Source of the DNA: Georgenia_B sunbinii
Lineage (GTDB): Bacteria; Actinomycetota; Actinomycetes; Actinomycetales; Actinomycetaceae
Length of the DNA stretch: 64,000 bases
Assembly (NCBI RefSeq): GCF_036421855.1
Contig: NZ_JAZGOK010000001.1
Direction: 5' to 3' (one strand)
Part shown: positions 52,094-64,000 of the stretch, one piece after another
Numbering within the stretch: position 1 is the first letter of the stretch
Layout: every line of letters starts with the position of its first letter
The notes under the pieces: model-generated
What the model was told of the DNA's origin: nothing
What the model saw: only the letters and a program-made list of their open reading frames with translations
The model's database searches: none
Made by a program: the position numbers and the translations under genes

Positions 52094-54168
52094 GTGACAC
52101 GAGACAACCTGCCCTCCGTCCGGCTCGCGCCGGCGTCGCCCGTTCCTACCCCGGCCAGCGCCACCCCGATCGGCCGGATCCCGGTGATCGAGCTGTCGCC
52201 GGTCGTCGAGGGGGGCCGCTGGCCGGCCAAGGCCGTCGTCGGTGAGGCCGTCCCGATCCGCGCGACGGTGTTCCGCGAGGGGCACGACGCCGTCGCCGCC
52301 ACCGCCGTGCTGCTCGCCCCCGACGGCACCGAGCACAGCCGCGTGACGATGACGTCGGTCAACCCGGGCCTCGACCTGTGGACCGCGTGGGTGGTGCCCG
52401 ACGCCGTCGGCGACTGGTCCTTCCGCGTCGAGGGCTGGTCCGACCCGTACGGCACCTGGTTCCACGACGCCCCGCTCAAGGTGCGCGCCGGCGTCGACGT
52501 CGAGCTCATGCTCACGGAGGGGGCCAACTTCCTCGCCGGCGCGGCGGACCGCCCCGGGCTCGGCCCCGCCCAGCGCGCCACGCTGGAGCAGGCGGTCGCC
52601 GCTATGCACGACACCGGTCGGCCGGCGGAGGTCAGGCTGCTCGCCGGCATCTCCCCCGAGGTGCACGCGGTCCTCGATGACGCGCCGGTCCGCGAGATGG
52701 TCAGCCACAGCGTCACCTACCCGTTGCGGGTGGACCGCGAGCGCGCGCTGTACAGCGCCTGGTACGAGTTCTTCCCGCGATCCGAGGGCGCCTACTTCGA
52801 CGCCGACCAGGGCGGCTGGGTCTCCGGCACGCTGCGCACCGCCGCCGAGCGGCTGCCTGCCATCGCCGCGATGGGCTTCGACGTCGCCTACCTCACCCCG
52901 ATCCACCCGATCGGGACGACCAACCGCAAGGGCCGCAACAACACGGTGACCGGCCGCGAGGGCGACCCCGGCTCGCCGTACGGCATCGGCGCCGCCGAGG
53001 GCGGCCACGACGCCATCCAGCCTGAGCTCGGCACCTTCGCGGACTTCGACGCGTTCGTCGCCCGGGCGCGCGGGCTGGGCATGGAGGTCGCGCTGGACAT
53101 CGCGCTGCAGGCCTCCCCCGACCACCCGTGGGTCACCGACCACCCGGAGTGGTTCACCACCCGGGCCGACGGCTCCATCGCCTACGCCGAGAACCCGCCG
53201 AAGAAGTACCAGGACATCTACCCGCTGAACTTCGACAACGACCCCGAGGGGATCTACGTCGCCATCCGCGACGTCCTCCAGGTCTGGATCGACCACGGCG
53301 TCACGCTGTTCCGGGTGGACAACCCGCACACCAAGCCGCTCGACTTCTGGCAGCGCATCCTCGCCGAGTTCCGCGAGCGCCACCCCGAGGTGATCTTCCT
53401 CGCCGAGGCCTTCACCCGGCCGGCGATGATGCGGACCCTGGGCGCCATCGGCTTCCACCAGTCCTACACGTACTTCACCTGGCGCAACACCAAGAAGGAC
53501 GTCGAGGAGTACCTCGAGGAGGTCTCCGAGGAGACCTCGGCGGTGATGCGCCCGAGCTTCTGGCCCACCACCCACGACATCCTCACCCCGTACATGCAGA
53601 CCGGCGGGACGGCGGCGTTCGCGATCCGCGCGGTGCTCGCCGCGACCGGCTCACCGACGTGGGGCATCTACTCCGGCTACGAGCTCGTGGAGAACGTCGC
53701 ACGGCCGGGGGCCGAGGAACAGATCGACAACGAGAAGTACGAGTTCAAGCCGCGTGACTGGGCGCGTGCGGAGCCGATAGGTATCTCCCGGCTGCTGACG
53801 GCGCTCAACCGCATCCGTGGGTCCCACCCGGCGCTGCAGCGGCTGCGAGGGCTCACCGTGCACAAGACCAGCGACGACTCGATGGTGTGCTTCTCGCGCC
53901 ACCTGCCCGCGCACCTGTCGCCCACCGGCGAGGCGGACACGGTGGTCGTCGTCCTCACCCTCGACCCGTTCGCCACCCGTGACGGCACGGTCAAGCTCGA
54001 CCTCGAGGCGCTGGGCATCGCGGCGCCGGCACCAGGCAGCCCGGCCGGTACGCCGGTGCTCGCCGCCACCGACGAGCTGTCGGGTGAGACCTACTTCTGG
54101 TCCGACCAGCCGTACGTGCGCCTGGACCCGCACGAGGCGTGCGCGCACGTGCTGGCGGTGCGTGCGCT

Positions 54169-54172
<4 letters not shown>
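52094..54172 (+). CDS. glgE: Alpha-1,4-glucan:maltose-1-phosphate maltosyltransferase
   Basis: A 692-residue GH13_3 enzyme that adds maltose from maltose-1-phosphate to the non-reducing end of alpha-glucan. An N-terminal beta-sandwich domain (to about 200) precedes the barrel. Catalytic residues are nucleophile Asp409 in FRVDNPHTKP, Glu438 in LAEAFTRP and Asp495 in THDILTPY. ENPPKKYQDIYPLNFDND is typical of GlgE. The start is uncertain: GTG at 52094 has GGATAGG at ideal spacing, but GTG at 52076 and 52088 are also in frame. Its stop overlaps the treS ATG (ATGA). Confidence 0.94.
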
Positions 54173-57356
<3,184 letters not shown>

Positions 57357-57415
57357 CCGGTCGCCCCTCCGCCGATCCGCGCGCACCGGCCGCGCAGGAA
57401 TGGAAGAGTGGGGCC

Positions 57416-59638
57416 ATGACCGACATGGACCCGCCGATCGCTTCCGTCCCCGCTCCGTCGGGCTCTCCCGTCGTCGTGGATGAGGGCCTGTTACGGGCGG
57501 TGGCTGCCGGCGTCCACCACGAGCCGCACGCCGTCCTCGGCGCGCACGTCGGCTCGTCCTCGGTGACCATCCGCGCGCTGCGCCCGCTGGCCGACGCCGT
57601 CGTCGTCGTCACCGCCGACGCGCGGGTACCGCTCCAGCACGAGCTCGACGGCGTCTGGGTGGGCACCATCCCCGGCACCGAGACACCGGACTACCGGCTC
57701 GACGTCACCTACGGCGGGCACACCAGCCGGGTCGACGACCCGTACCGTCACCTGCCGACGCTCGGCGACATCGACCTCCACCTCATCGGCGAGGGGCGCC
57801 ATGAGGAGCTGTGGACCGCGCTCGGCTCGCAGGTGCGGCGCTATCCCTCGGTGCTCGGCGAGGTCGAGGGCACCGCGTTCGCGGTGTGGGCGCCCAATGC
57901 CCAGGCGGTCCGCGTCAAGGGCAGCTTCAACGGCTGGGACGGCCGGCTGGCCGCGATGCGGTCGCTGGGCTCCTCCGGCGTCTGGGAGGTGTTCGTCCCT
58001 GGGGTCGGGGTGGACGCCACCTACAAGTACGAGATCCAGCACCGCGACGGCTCCTGGCACGAGAAGGCCGACCCGATGGCCCGCGCCACCGAGCACCCGC
58101 CGGCCACCGCGTCGGTCGTCACCGAGTCCAGCTACGAGTGGGGCGACGACGAGTGGCTCACTCGTCGCGCCGCCACCGACCCCCACCAGGGTGCGATGAG
58201 CGTGTACGAGGTCCACCTCGCCTCGTGGCGGCCCGGGCTGAGCTACCGCGACCTTGCCCGTGACCTCGTCGACTACGTCGCCGGGCTGGGCTTCACCCAC
58301 GTGGAGCTCATGCCGGTGGCCGAGCACCCGTTCGGCGGCTCGTGGGGCTACCAGGTCACCTCGTACTTCGCGCCGACGTCGCGGCTCGGCAGCCCGGACG
58401 ACTTCCGGTTCCTCGTCGACTCCTTCCACCAGGCGGGGATCGGCGTCATCATGGACTGGGTCCCGGCGCACTTCCCCAAGGACTCGTGGGCACTGGCCCA
58501 GTTCGACGGCACCGCCCTCTACGAGGACCCCGACCCGCTGCGCGGGGAGCACCCCGACTGGGGCACGCTGATCTTCAACTTCGGCCGCCGCGAGGTGCGC
58601 AACTTCCTCGTCGCCAACGCGGTGTACTGGCTCGAGGAGTTCCACATCGACGGCCTTCGGGTCGACGCGGTGGCCTCGATGCTCTACCTCGACTACTCCC
58701 GCCAGCCCGGTCAGTGGCGGCCCAACGAGCGGGGCGGCCGGGAGAACCTCGACGCGATCAGCTTCCTGCAGGAGACCAACGCCACGGCGTACCGCCGGGT
58801 GCCGGGGATCGTCATGATCGCCGAGGAGTCCACCGCATGGCCCGGCGTCAGCGCCCCCACCAGCCACGGCGGGCTCGGCTTCGGCCTCAAGTGGAACATG
58901 GGCTGGATGAACGACACGCTGCGCTACGTGGCCGAGGAGCCGATCAACCGCCGCTACCACCACGGCGAGCTGACGTTCTCGCTCGTCTACGCGTTCTCCG
59001 AGCAGTTCGTGCTGCCGCTGAGCCACGACGAGGTCGTCCACGGCAAGGGTTCCCTGGTGCGCAAGATGCCCGGCGACCACTGGCAGCAGCTCGCCGGGGT
59101 CCGCACGCTGTTCGCCTACCAGTGGTCACACCCCGGCAAGCAGCTGATCTTCATGGGGATGGAGTTCGCTCAGGGAAGCGAGTGGCAGGAGTCGGCGAGC
59201 CTCGAGTGGCACCTGCTCGACAACCCGGCGCACTCGGGCGTCGCGGACCTCGTGCGGCGGCTCAACGACGTCTACCGCAGCCACCCGGCGCTGTACGCCG
59301 ACGACTTCTCCCCCGCCGGCTTCCAGTGGATCGAGGCCAACGACGGCGACCACAACGTCGTCAGCTTCCTGCGGAGGGACCCGAGCGGGAAGGGCAAGGA
59401 TGTCGTGTGCATCATCAGCTTCTCCGGCGTCCCGCACGAGCACTACCGCGTCGGGCTCCCGCAGGCAGGCGACTGGACCGAGCTGCTGAACACCGACGCC
59501 GTCGAGTACGGCGGCTCCGGCGTGGGCAACCTCGGCCGGGTGACGGCGGAGGAGCTGCCGTGGCACGGCCGGGACGCCTCGGTCTCCCTGCGGGTCCCCC
59601 CGCTCGGCGCCCTCTGGCTCACCCCCGCCGACGACTGA
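57416..59638 (+). CDS. glgB: 1,4-alpha-glucan branching enzyme
   Basis: A 740-residue GH13_9 branching enzyme, the full length for the family. Two N-terminal beta domains (about 25-110 and 135-220) precede the barrel; nucleophile Asp417 lies in GLRVDAVASMLYLDY, acid/base Glu470 in MIAEESTAWP and Asp538 in LSHDEVVHGKG. FNFGRREVRNFLVANAVYWL is also diagnostic. Its stop is followed directly by the C-rich leader and first units of repeat array E. It completes the GlgE polymerisation-branching route. Confidence 0.96.
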   Translation: MTDMDPPIASVPAPSGSPVVVDEGLLRAVAAGVHHEPHAVLGAHVGSSSVTIRALRPLADAVVVVTADARVPLQHELDGVWVGTIPGTETPDYRLDVTYGGHTSRVDDPYRHLPTLGDIDLHLIGEGRHEELWTALGSQVRRYPSVLGEVEGTAFAVWAPNAQAVRVKGSFNGWDGRLAAMRSLGSSGVWEVFVPGVGVDATYKYEIQHRDGSWHEKADPMARATEHPPATASVVTESSYEWGDDEWLTRRAATDPHQGAMSVYEVHLASWRPGLSYRDLARDLVDYVAGLGFTHVELMPVAEHPFGGSWGYQVTSYFAPTSRLGSPDDFRFLVDSFHQAGIGVIMDWVPAHFPKDSWALAQFDGTALYEDPDPLRGEHPDWGTLIFNFGRREVRNFLVANAVYWLEEFHIDGLRVDAVASMLYLDYSRQPGQWRPNERGGRENLDAISFLQETNATAYRRVPGIVMIAEESTAWPGVSAPTSHGGLGFGLKWNMGWMNDTLRYVAEEPINRRYHHGELTFSLVYAFSEQFVLPLSHDEVVHGKGSLVRKMPGDHWQQLAGVRTLFAYQWSHPGKQLIFMGMEFAQGSEWQESASLEWHLLDNPAHSGVADLVRRLNDVYRSHPALYADDFSPAGFQWIEANDGDHNVVSFLRRDPSGKGKDVVCIISFSGVPHEHYRVGLPQAGDWTELLNTDAVEYGGSGVGNLGRVTAEELPWHGRDASVSLRVPPLGALWLTPADD

Positions 59639-59654
59639 CCAAGCCCCCTACTCG

Positions 59655-59844
59655 CGACAGCGGGATTGTCCACGAGAGCGGGATTGTCTGCGAGAGCGGG
59701 ATTGTCTGCGAGAGCGGGATTGTCCACGCGCCCTGCCCGAACCCCATCCCCGACAGCAGGATTGTCCACGCGCCCTGCCCGACCCCCATCCCCGACAGCA
59801 GGATTGTCCACGCGCCGTCTTCTTCCCGAGAGCGGGATTGCCCA
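59655..59844. repeat. 18-bp repeat array E (forward) after glgB
   Basis: Four contiguous units lie at 59655, 59673, 59691 and 59709 (CGACAGCGGGATTGTCCA and CGAGAGCGGGATTGTCTG forms), followed by two units at 59751 and 59793 that belong to a 42-bp direct duplication carrying its own C-rich leader (CCCCATCCCC). A degenerate unit lies at 59827-59844. The leader AAGCCCCCTACTCG at 59641 starts three bases after the glgB stop. No gene is seen in 59639-60359. Confidence 0.9.
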
Positions 59845-59954
59845 CCCGCTCGTCCCCGGGGCAGGCCTGTCCCGAACCGTGGTCTTCCGCGGCAGCGATG
59901 GCGGCAAGCACCGGCCGCTGCCACAACGATCGGCGGACGCTGTCGCCCGAGACT

Positions 59955-60003
59955 GTTCAGCCGGCACGGACGGCTCGACTCCCCGCGACCCACCCGGCTG
60001 AAC
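59955..60003. repeat. Inverted repeat between arrays E and F
   Basis: GTTCAGCCGG at 59955-59964 and CCGGCTGAAC at 59994-60003 are exact 10-bp inverted repeats with a 29-nt loop. A second, shorter one (GGCAGCG/CGCTGCC) lies just before, around 59902-59933. Together they suggest a structured transcript, or a terminator after glgB. No coding potential is seen here. Confidence 0.5.
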
Positions 60004-60023
60004 AACGACAGCCGGACCGTGCG

Positions 60024-60203
60024 GACAATCCTGCTCTCGCAGACAATCCCGCTCTCGCAGACAACCCTGCTCTCGCAGACAATCCCGCTCTCGCAGACAA
60101 CCCTGCTCTCGCAGACAATCCCGCTCTCGCAGACAACTCTGCTCTCGCGGACAATCCTGCTCTCGCGGACAACTCTGCTCTCGCGGACAATCCCGCTCTC
60201 GCG
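60024..60203. repeat. 18-bp repeat array F (ten units, reverse) upstream of purB
   Basis: Ten contiguous units run from 60024 to 60203 in steps of 18 bp, as the reverse complement of array E (GACAATCCCGCTCTCGCA forms). CCTG and CCCG variants alternate, indicating a 36-bp step. On the opposite strand the array is preceded by the leader GCCCCCACCCCCATCC. Arrays E and F face each other and can pair over long stretches. An open frame here would extend the next gene with DNPALADN repeats, which is spurious. Confidence 0.93.
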
Positions 60204-60359
60204 GATGGGGGTGGGGGCGTCTCACGACCTGGACGCTGGTGGCTCGTGGGAATGCCGGTCCCGACCCGGCAGTTATCTTGGGCGTACCCGGACCTGGGTG
60301 GTGCACGCCCAGGTGGCGGACTCGCCCGGGTGCTTCGCAGACATGGATGGAGACGCAGC

Positions 60360-61715
60360 GTGCCCTCACACGTCGTGGACATGCGCACGATCGGCAACAG
60401 CTTCAGCACGCCGGAGATGCGCGAGGTGTGGGCGGAGACCAACCGGCTGCAGAAGCAGCTGGACGTCGAGGCCGCGCTGGCCCGCGCCGAGGCCGCGCTG
60501 GGCATCATCCCGCAGGCCGCGGCCGACGCGATCACCGCCGCCGCGCGCGCCGACGAGCTCGACCTCGACGCCGTCGCCGAGGCCGGCGCGCGCACCATGC
60601 ACTCCCTCAACGCCACCATCGGCGCGCTGCAGACGGCGGCCGGCCCGGCGGGCGAGTGGGTCCACTACGGGGTGACCACCCAGGACATCGTCGACACCGG
60701 CACCGTCCTGCAGGTGCGCGAGGGCCTGGACATCATCGAGCGCGACACCCGGGCGGTGGCCGCGGCCCTCAAGGCGCTCGCGACCACCCACCGGGACACC
60801 GCCATGGTGGGGCGCACCCACGCGGTGCACGCTCTGCCGACGACCTTCGGCTTCAAGGTGGCCGTCTGGCTCGACGAGCTCATCCGGCACGTCGAGCGGC
60901 TCACCGACGTCCGGCGCCGGGTCCTCACCGGCAACATCAACGGCGCCGTGGGCACCTACTCCGCCTTCGGCGAGCGCGGCCCCGAGGTCGAGCGGGCCAC
61001 CCTCGACCTCCTCGAGCTCGCCGCCCCGAACATCTCCTGGCAGTCCGCGCGGGACCGGTTCTCCGAGTATGCCGCCGTCCTCACGCTAGTCTCCGGCACG
61101 CTCGGCAAGGTCGCCGGGGAGCTGACCAACCTCATGCGTACCGAGATCGGCGAGGTCGAGGAGCCGTTCGTCGCGGGCAAGATCGGTTCCACGACGATGC
61201 CCCACAAGCGCAACCCCGCACTGCTCGAGGGCGTCGCGGCGCTGACCGCCCCGATGAAGCACGCGATGGGGCTGACCTTCGACTCGATGAACACCGTCCA
61301 CGAGCGCGACGCCATCAGCTGGCGCGCCGAGTGGATCGCGCTGCCCGAGCTGCACCTGTACCTCTCGGCCCAGCTCGCCACGATGGCGCGGATCCTGCCC
61401 GGGCTCGTCGTCAACGAGGACGCCATGGCGCGCAACCTCGACCACCAGGGCGGGCTGCTGCTCTCCGAGCGGGTGATGTTTGAGCTTGCGGCGACCCTTG
61501 GCAAGCAGACCGCCCACCAGGTGGTGTACGACGCCTCGATGACCGCGGTCGACTCCGGCCGGCAGCTGCTCGACGTGCTGCTCGAGGAGCCGAGGCTCGA
61601 GGGCCGGTTCAGCGCCGAGGAGATCTCCGGCTGGCTCGACCCCCGCCAGTACCTCGGCGCTGCGGGCACGACCGTCGACCGGGTCGTAGCCGCCGCAGCA
61701 CAGGCAGGCCTCTGA
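60360..61715 (+). CDS. purB: Adenylosuccinate lyase family protein
   Basis: A 451-residue member of the fumarase/aspartase superfamily. Motifs: EWVHYGVTTQDIVDTG near 100-115, MVGRTHAVHALPTTFGFK near 148-165, and the signature GSTTMPHKRNP at about 278-288, where the first Ser is the likely catalytic base. The start is GTG at 60360, with TGGAGAC upstream; the open frame continues upstream through repeat array F but is not real coding. PurB function in purine synthesis is most likely, yet the neighbours (GNAT, amino-acid transport) leave room for another lyase of the family. Confidence 0.82.
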   Translation: MPSHVVDMRTIGNSFSTPEMREVWAETNRLQKQLDVEAALARAEAALGIIPQAAADAITAAARADELDLDAVAEAGARTMHSLNATIGALQTAAGPAGEWVHYGVTTQDIVDTGTVLQVREGLDIIERDTRAVAAALKALATTHRDTAMVGRTHAVHALPTTFGFKVAVWLDELIRHVERLTDVRRRVLTGNINGAVGTYSAFGERGPEVERATLDLLELAAPNISWQSARDRFSEYAAVLTLVSGTLGKVAGELTNLMRTEIGEVEEPFVAGKIGSTTMPHKRNPALLEGVAALTAPMKHAMGLTFDSMNTVHERDAISWRAEWIALPELHLYLSAQLATMARILPGLVVNEDAMARNLDHQGGLLLSERVMFELAATLGKQTAHQVVYDASMTAVDSGRQLLDVLLEEPRLEGRFSAEEISGWLDPRQYLGAAGTTVDRVVAAAAQAGL

Positions 61716-61717
61716 GC

Positions 61718-62239
61718 GTGGCCGGCGGAGCCGTCCGTATCGCCGGCCCCGACGATCTCGAGGCGTACGCGCAGCTCGTCAGCGGCGCCTACGAGGACAT
61801 CCGGGGGCTCGGCATCAACTTCGCCGCCGCCTCCGCGGGCCACGCGGACGCCCTCGAGCACCTGCGGCGCAACGTCGCCTACGTGCTCGTCGCGGACCAG
61901 CAGCTCGTCGCGACAGTGTCGGTGCGCTACCCGTGGGGCCCCAACCCCGGCCCCTTCGGGCTGCCGCACCTCGGCTGGATCGCTACCGCCCCCAGCCACC
62001 GGCGTCGCGGCCTCGCGCAGAGCCTGATGACCACCGTCGAGGAGGAGCTGCGCGACCGGCTCCATGCCCCGGCGGTGAGCCTAGGGACCGCCGAGCACCA
62101 CCCGTGGCTGACCGAGATGTACACCCGGCTCGGGTACCGGCCCGCCGGCACCACCGACCTCGGGCGCGGCCACACCACCCTCTATCTGACCAAGCAGCTC
62201 GCCCCCGCGGCGATCGACAGCACCACCGACACCCCATGA
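61718..62239 (+). CDS. GNAT-family N-acetyltransferase
   Basis: A 173-residue acetyltransferase. The GNAT core has LGWIATAPSHRRRGLAQSLM at about 86-105, with the acetyl-CoA pyrophosphate loop (RRRGLA), then VSLGTAEHHPWLTEMYTRLGYRP, the usual YxxxGF-like end. GTG at 61718 follows the lyase stop by two bases. The target is unknown; a small molecule is likely. The substrate-binding-protein gene starts almost at its stop codon, so the group is probably one transcript. Confidence 0.88.
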   Translation: MAGGAVRIAGPDDLEAYAQLVSGAYEDIRGLGINFAAASAGHADALEHLRRNVAYVLVADQQLVATVSVRYPWGPNPGPFGLPHLGWIATAPSHRRRGLAQSLMTTVEEELRDRLHAPAVSLGTAEHHPWLTEMYTRLGYRPAGTTDLGRGHTTLYLTKQLAPAAIDSTTDTP

Positions 62240-62247
62240 GGTATGCC

Positions 62248-63072
62248 ATGAAGAAGAAGACCACCGCCATCATCGCGGCCGCGACCGTCTCGCTGACGCT
62301 CGTCGCCTGCGGCTCCGGCGACGACGCGCCCGACGACGCCGCCAACGGTGACGACGCCCGCGTCCTGCGGGTCGGCTCCACCGGCCAGAGCTACCCCAAC
62401 AGCTACCAGGAGGACGGCGAGCTCATCGGCTTCGACGTCGAGGTCATCGAGACCGCGGCCGCCAACCTCGGCTGGACCGTCGAGTGGACCAACACCGACT
62501 TCGCCGGCCTCATGGGCCAGCTCGAGGCCGACCGGCTGGACACCGTGGCCAACGCCGTGGCGATGACCGCCGAGCGCTCCGAGGTCTACGACTTCAGCGA
62601 GCCGTACGCGTACTACGGCGCGCAGATCGTCACCAACGAGGCCAACACGGACATCAACGATCTCGAGGACCTCACCGGCACCACGGTCGCCGGGGTGCTG
62701 GGCTCGAACAACACCGCCCACCTCGAGGCGTGGGCAGAGCGCACCGGCGCCGACATCGAGGTGCGCACCTACGAGACGCGCGACGGCGCCATGCAGGACA
62801 TCGTCAACAACCGGGTCGAGGGGTACATCAACTCCCGGCCGATCCTGCTGGCAGAGGTCGAGCGCTCGGGAGCGCCGTTCAAGATGGTCGGCGAGCCGAT
62901 CGCCTGGGAGGGCGTCGGCTTCCCGTTCGCCAAGACCGACGAGGGTGCCGAGCTGCTCGCCACCATCAACGAGCAGGTCACCGCGATGCGCGAGGACGGC
63001 ACGCTCGCCGAGCTGTCGACGAAGTACTTCGGTGAGGACATCACCACCGAGCCCGCCGAGTTCGACAACTAG
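62248..63072 (+). CDS. Amino-acid ABC transporter substrate-binding lipoprotein
   Basis: A 274-residue solute-binding protein of family 3. The signal peptide MKKKTTAIIAAATVSLTLVAC ends in a lipobox with Cys21. The mature domain has GFDVEVIETAAANLGWTVEWTNTDF, ANAVAMTAERSEVYDFSEPYAYYG and a DLTGTTVAGVLGSNN segment typical of cystine, glutamine or other polar amino-acid receptors. ATG at 62248 with GAGGT upstream is favoured; ATG at 62236, overlapping the GNAT stop, is possible. The ligand cannot be told from sequence. Confidence 0.9.
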   Translation: MKKKTTAIIAAATVSLTLVACGSGDDAPDDAANGDDARVLRVGSTGQSYPNSYQEDGELIGFDVEVIETAAANLGWTVEWTNTDFAGLMGQLEADRLDTVANAVAMTAERSEVYDFSEPYAYYGAQIVTNEANTDINDLEDLTGTTVAGVLGSNNTAHLEAWAERTGADIEVRTYETRDGAMQDIVNNRVEGYINSRPILLAEVERSGAPFKMVGEPIAWEGVGFPFAKTDEGAELLATINEQVTAMREDGTLAELSTKYFGEDITTEPAEFDN

Positions 63073-63135
63073 CCGACGTGCGCGGCGCCCCCGGCGGGTG
63101 CCGCGCACCGTCCCGGCGGCGTTAGGAGCTGCACG

Positions 63136-63807
63136 ATGGACATCAGCCTGACCTACATGCTGGAGGTGGCGCCGCAGGTCCTCAAGTACCTGCCGGTCAC
63201 GCTGATCCTCGCGGTGGTCTCCATGGCTTTCGCGCTCGTCCTCGGACTCGTGCTGGCGCTCTTCCGGTTCGCCAAGGTGCCGGTGCTCAACCAGCTGGCG
63301 GCCGCCTACATCTCGCTGTTCCGCGGCATCCCCACCCTCGTGCAGCTGTTCATCATCTACTACGGGCTGCCGCAGGTGTTCCCGGTGATGTCCACGATGG
63401 ACGCGATGACCGCGGCGATCATCGGCTTCAGCCTCAAGCAGGCCTCCTACCTGGCGGAGATCTTCCGCGCCGCCCTCACCTCGGTGGACCGCGGCCAGTA
63501 CGAGGCCGGCCTCGCGGTGGGCATGACCAAGGCGCAGATCTACCGCCGCTTCGTGCTGCCGCAGGCGGCCCACAACGCGGTGCCGGCGACCGGGAACATC
63601 TTCATCTCGCTGATCAAGGAGACCTCGCTGGCCTTCACGCTCGGGCTGACCGAGATGTTCGCCGAGGCCAAGATCGTCGCCTCCGCCTCGTTCCGGTTCT
63701 TCGAGACCTACCTCGTCGTCGGTCTGATCTACTGGGGCCTGGTCGTTGTCTACTCCTGGCTGCAGCAGCGCCTCGAAGTCGTCCTCGACCGTCCCTACAA
63801 GAGGTGA
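63136..63807 (+). CDS. Amino-acid ABC transporter permease
   Basis: A 223-residue HisM/GlnP-type permease with about five hydrophobic helices. The conserved EAGLAVGMTKAQIYRRFVLPQA at about 118-139 is the coupling (EAA) loop that touches the ATPase; SLFRGIPTLVQLFIIYYGLP near 57-76 and IFISLIKETSLAFTLGL near 155-171 are also typical. GTTAGGAGC precedes the ATG. It works with the binding protein and ATPase encoded beside it. Confidence 0.92.
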   Translation: MDISLTYMLEVAPQVLKYLPVTLILAVVSMAFALVLGLVLALFRFAKVPVLNQLAAAYISLFRGIPTLVQLFIIYYGLPQVFPVMSTMDAMTAAIIGFSLKQASYLAEIFRAALTSVDRGQYEAGLAVGMTKAQIYRRFVLPQAAHNAVPATGNIFISLIKETSLAFTLGLTEMFAEAKIVASASFRFFETYLVVGLIYWGLVVVYSWLQQRLEVVLDRPYKR

Positions 63808-63812
63808 GCACC

Positions 63813-64000
63813 ATGATCGACGTCAAGGGACTGCGCAAGTCCTTCGGGACCAACCTCGTGCTCGACGGGGTCGACCTCCAGGTGGCCGAGGGCGAGGTGG
63901 TCGCGGTCATCGGCCCCTCCGGGTCGGGCAAGTCGACCCTGCTGCGCTGCCTCAACCTCCTCGAGTCCCCGGACGCCGGCACCGTGACGATCAACGACGT
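63813..64000 (+). CDS. Amino-acid ABC transporter ATP-binding protein, 3'-truncated by window edge
   Basis: The first 62 codons of a GlnQ/HisP-type ATPase. It begins MIDVKGLRKSFGTNLVLDGV and contains Walker A GPSGSGKST at about 37-45, then LLRCLNLLESPDAGTVTI. ATG at 63813 follows the permease stop by five bases, and GAGGTGAG precedes it. The rest lies outside the window. Confidence 0.93.
   Translation, partial: MIDVKGLRKSFGTNLVLDGVDLQVAEGEVVAVIGPSGSGKSTLLRCLNLLESPDAGTVTIND

Noticed and set aside
60024..60203. CRISPR array
   Set aside because: Units are contiguous with no unique spacers and no cas gene is in the window.
59838..60359. Extension of the purB-like gene upstream through array F
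   Set aside because: The extension translates the 18-bp repeat into ADNPAL blocks and has no counterpart in lyases; GTG at 60360 has a good ribosome site and family start.

Overview
The window is very GC-rich, gene-dense chromosomal DNA with frequent GTG/TTG starts, ATGA/GTGA start-stop overlaps and short intergenic gaps. A complete GlgE-type alpha-glucan cluster (glgX, glgP, glgE, treS, mak, glgB), LAL/LuxR regulators, NarL-type two-component genes and G+C-rich hairpin terminators without long U-tracts point to an actinobacterium, most plausibly a member of the Micrococcales. The genus cannot be fixed from the sequence alone. No rRNA, tRNA, CRISPR array, transposase, integrase or phage gene was recognised.

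Layout. 0-1.1 kb: 3' part of galactokinase. 1.1-14.9 kb: an accessory-looking redox and regulatory block with an SDR dehydrogenase, alpha/beta hydrolase, soluble Ser/Thr kinase, large LAL regulator, a frameshifted NAD(P)-binding gene, and two quinone-oxidoreductase paralogues (about 86% identical) that bracket a secreted hydrolase and a GPP34-protein/ABC-exporter cassette. A divergent TetR gene with two operator-like repeats closes the block. 14.9-23.5 kb: mixed housekeeping and envelope genes (kinase-fold protein, lipoproteins, xthA, heptad-repeat coiled coil, TIGR01777 epimerase, aquaporin, mnmA) and a Phd/VapC toxin-antitoxin pair. 23.7-27.5 kb: an ABC-2 exporter divergent from a NarL-type histidine kinase/response regulator pair.

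28.3-36.7 kb: a tightly overlapping six-gene operon of three GT-B glycosyltransferases, a fused ABC exporter and two APH-fold kinases, probably making and exporting an unidentified glycoconjugate. 36.7-46.7 kb: ATP-grasp enzyme, methyltransferase overlapping a PQ-loop-like membrane protein, a second LuxR regulator, membrane GDPD, cysteine desulfurase, FKBP lipoprotein and etfBA. 46.8-59.6 kb: the glycogen/GlgE cluster, in which TreS and Mak turn trehalose into maltose-1-phosphate, GlgE polymerises it, GlgB branches it, and GlgX and GlgP debranch and phosphorolyse it. 60.4-64 kb: an adenylosuccinate-lyase family enzyme, a GNAT protein and the start of a polar amino-acid ABC importer.

The most unusual feature is a dispersed family of 18-bp units (consensus near CGACAGCRGGATTGTCAC, each carrying a GACA-N7-TGTC dyad). 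It occurs at six loci (27.5, 30.8, 32.2, 49.3, 59.7 and 60.0 kb), in both orientations, and each array is preceded by a C-rich leader. Two arrays lie in frame at the 3' ends of glycosyltransferase genes, one is condensed into a perfect 42-bp palindrome between glgX and glgP, and two converge on each other between glgB and purB. No described repeat family is recognised in them.
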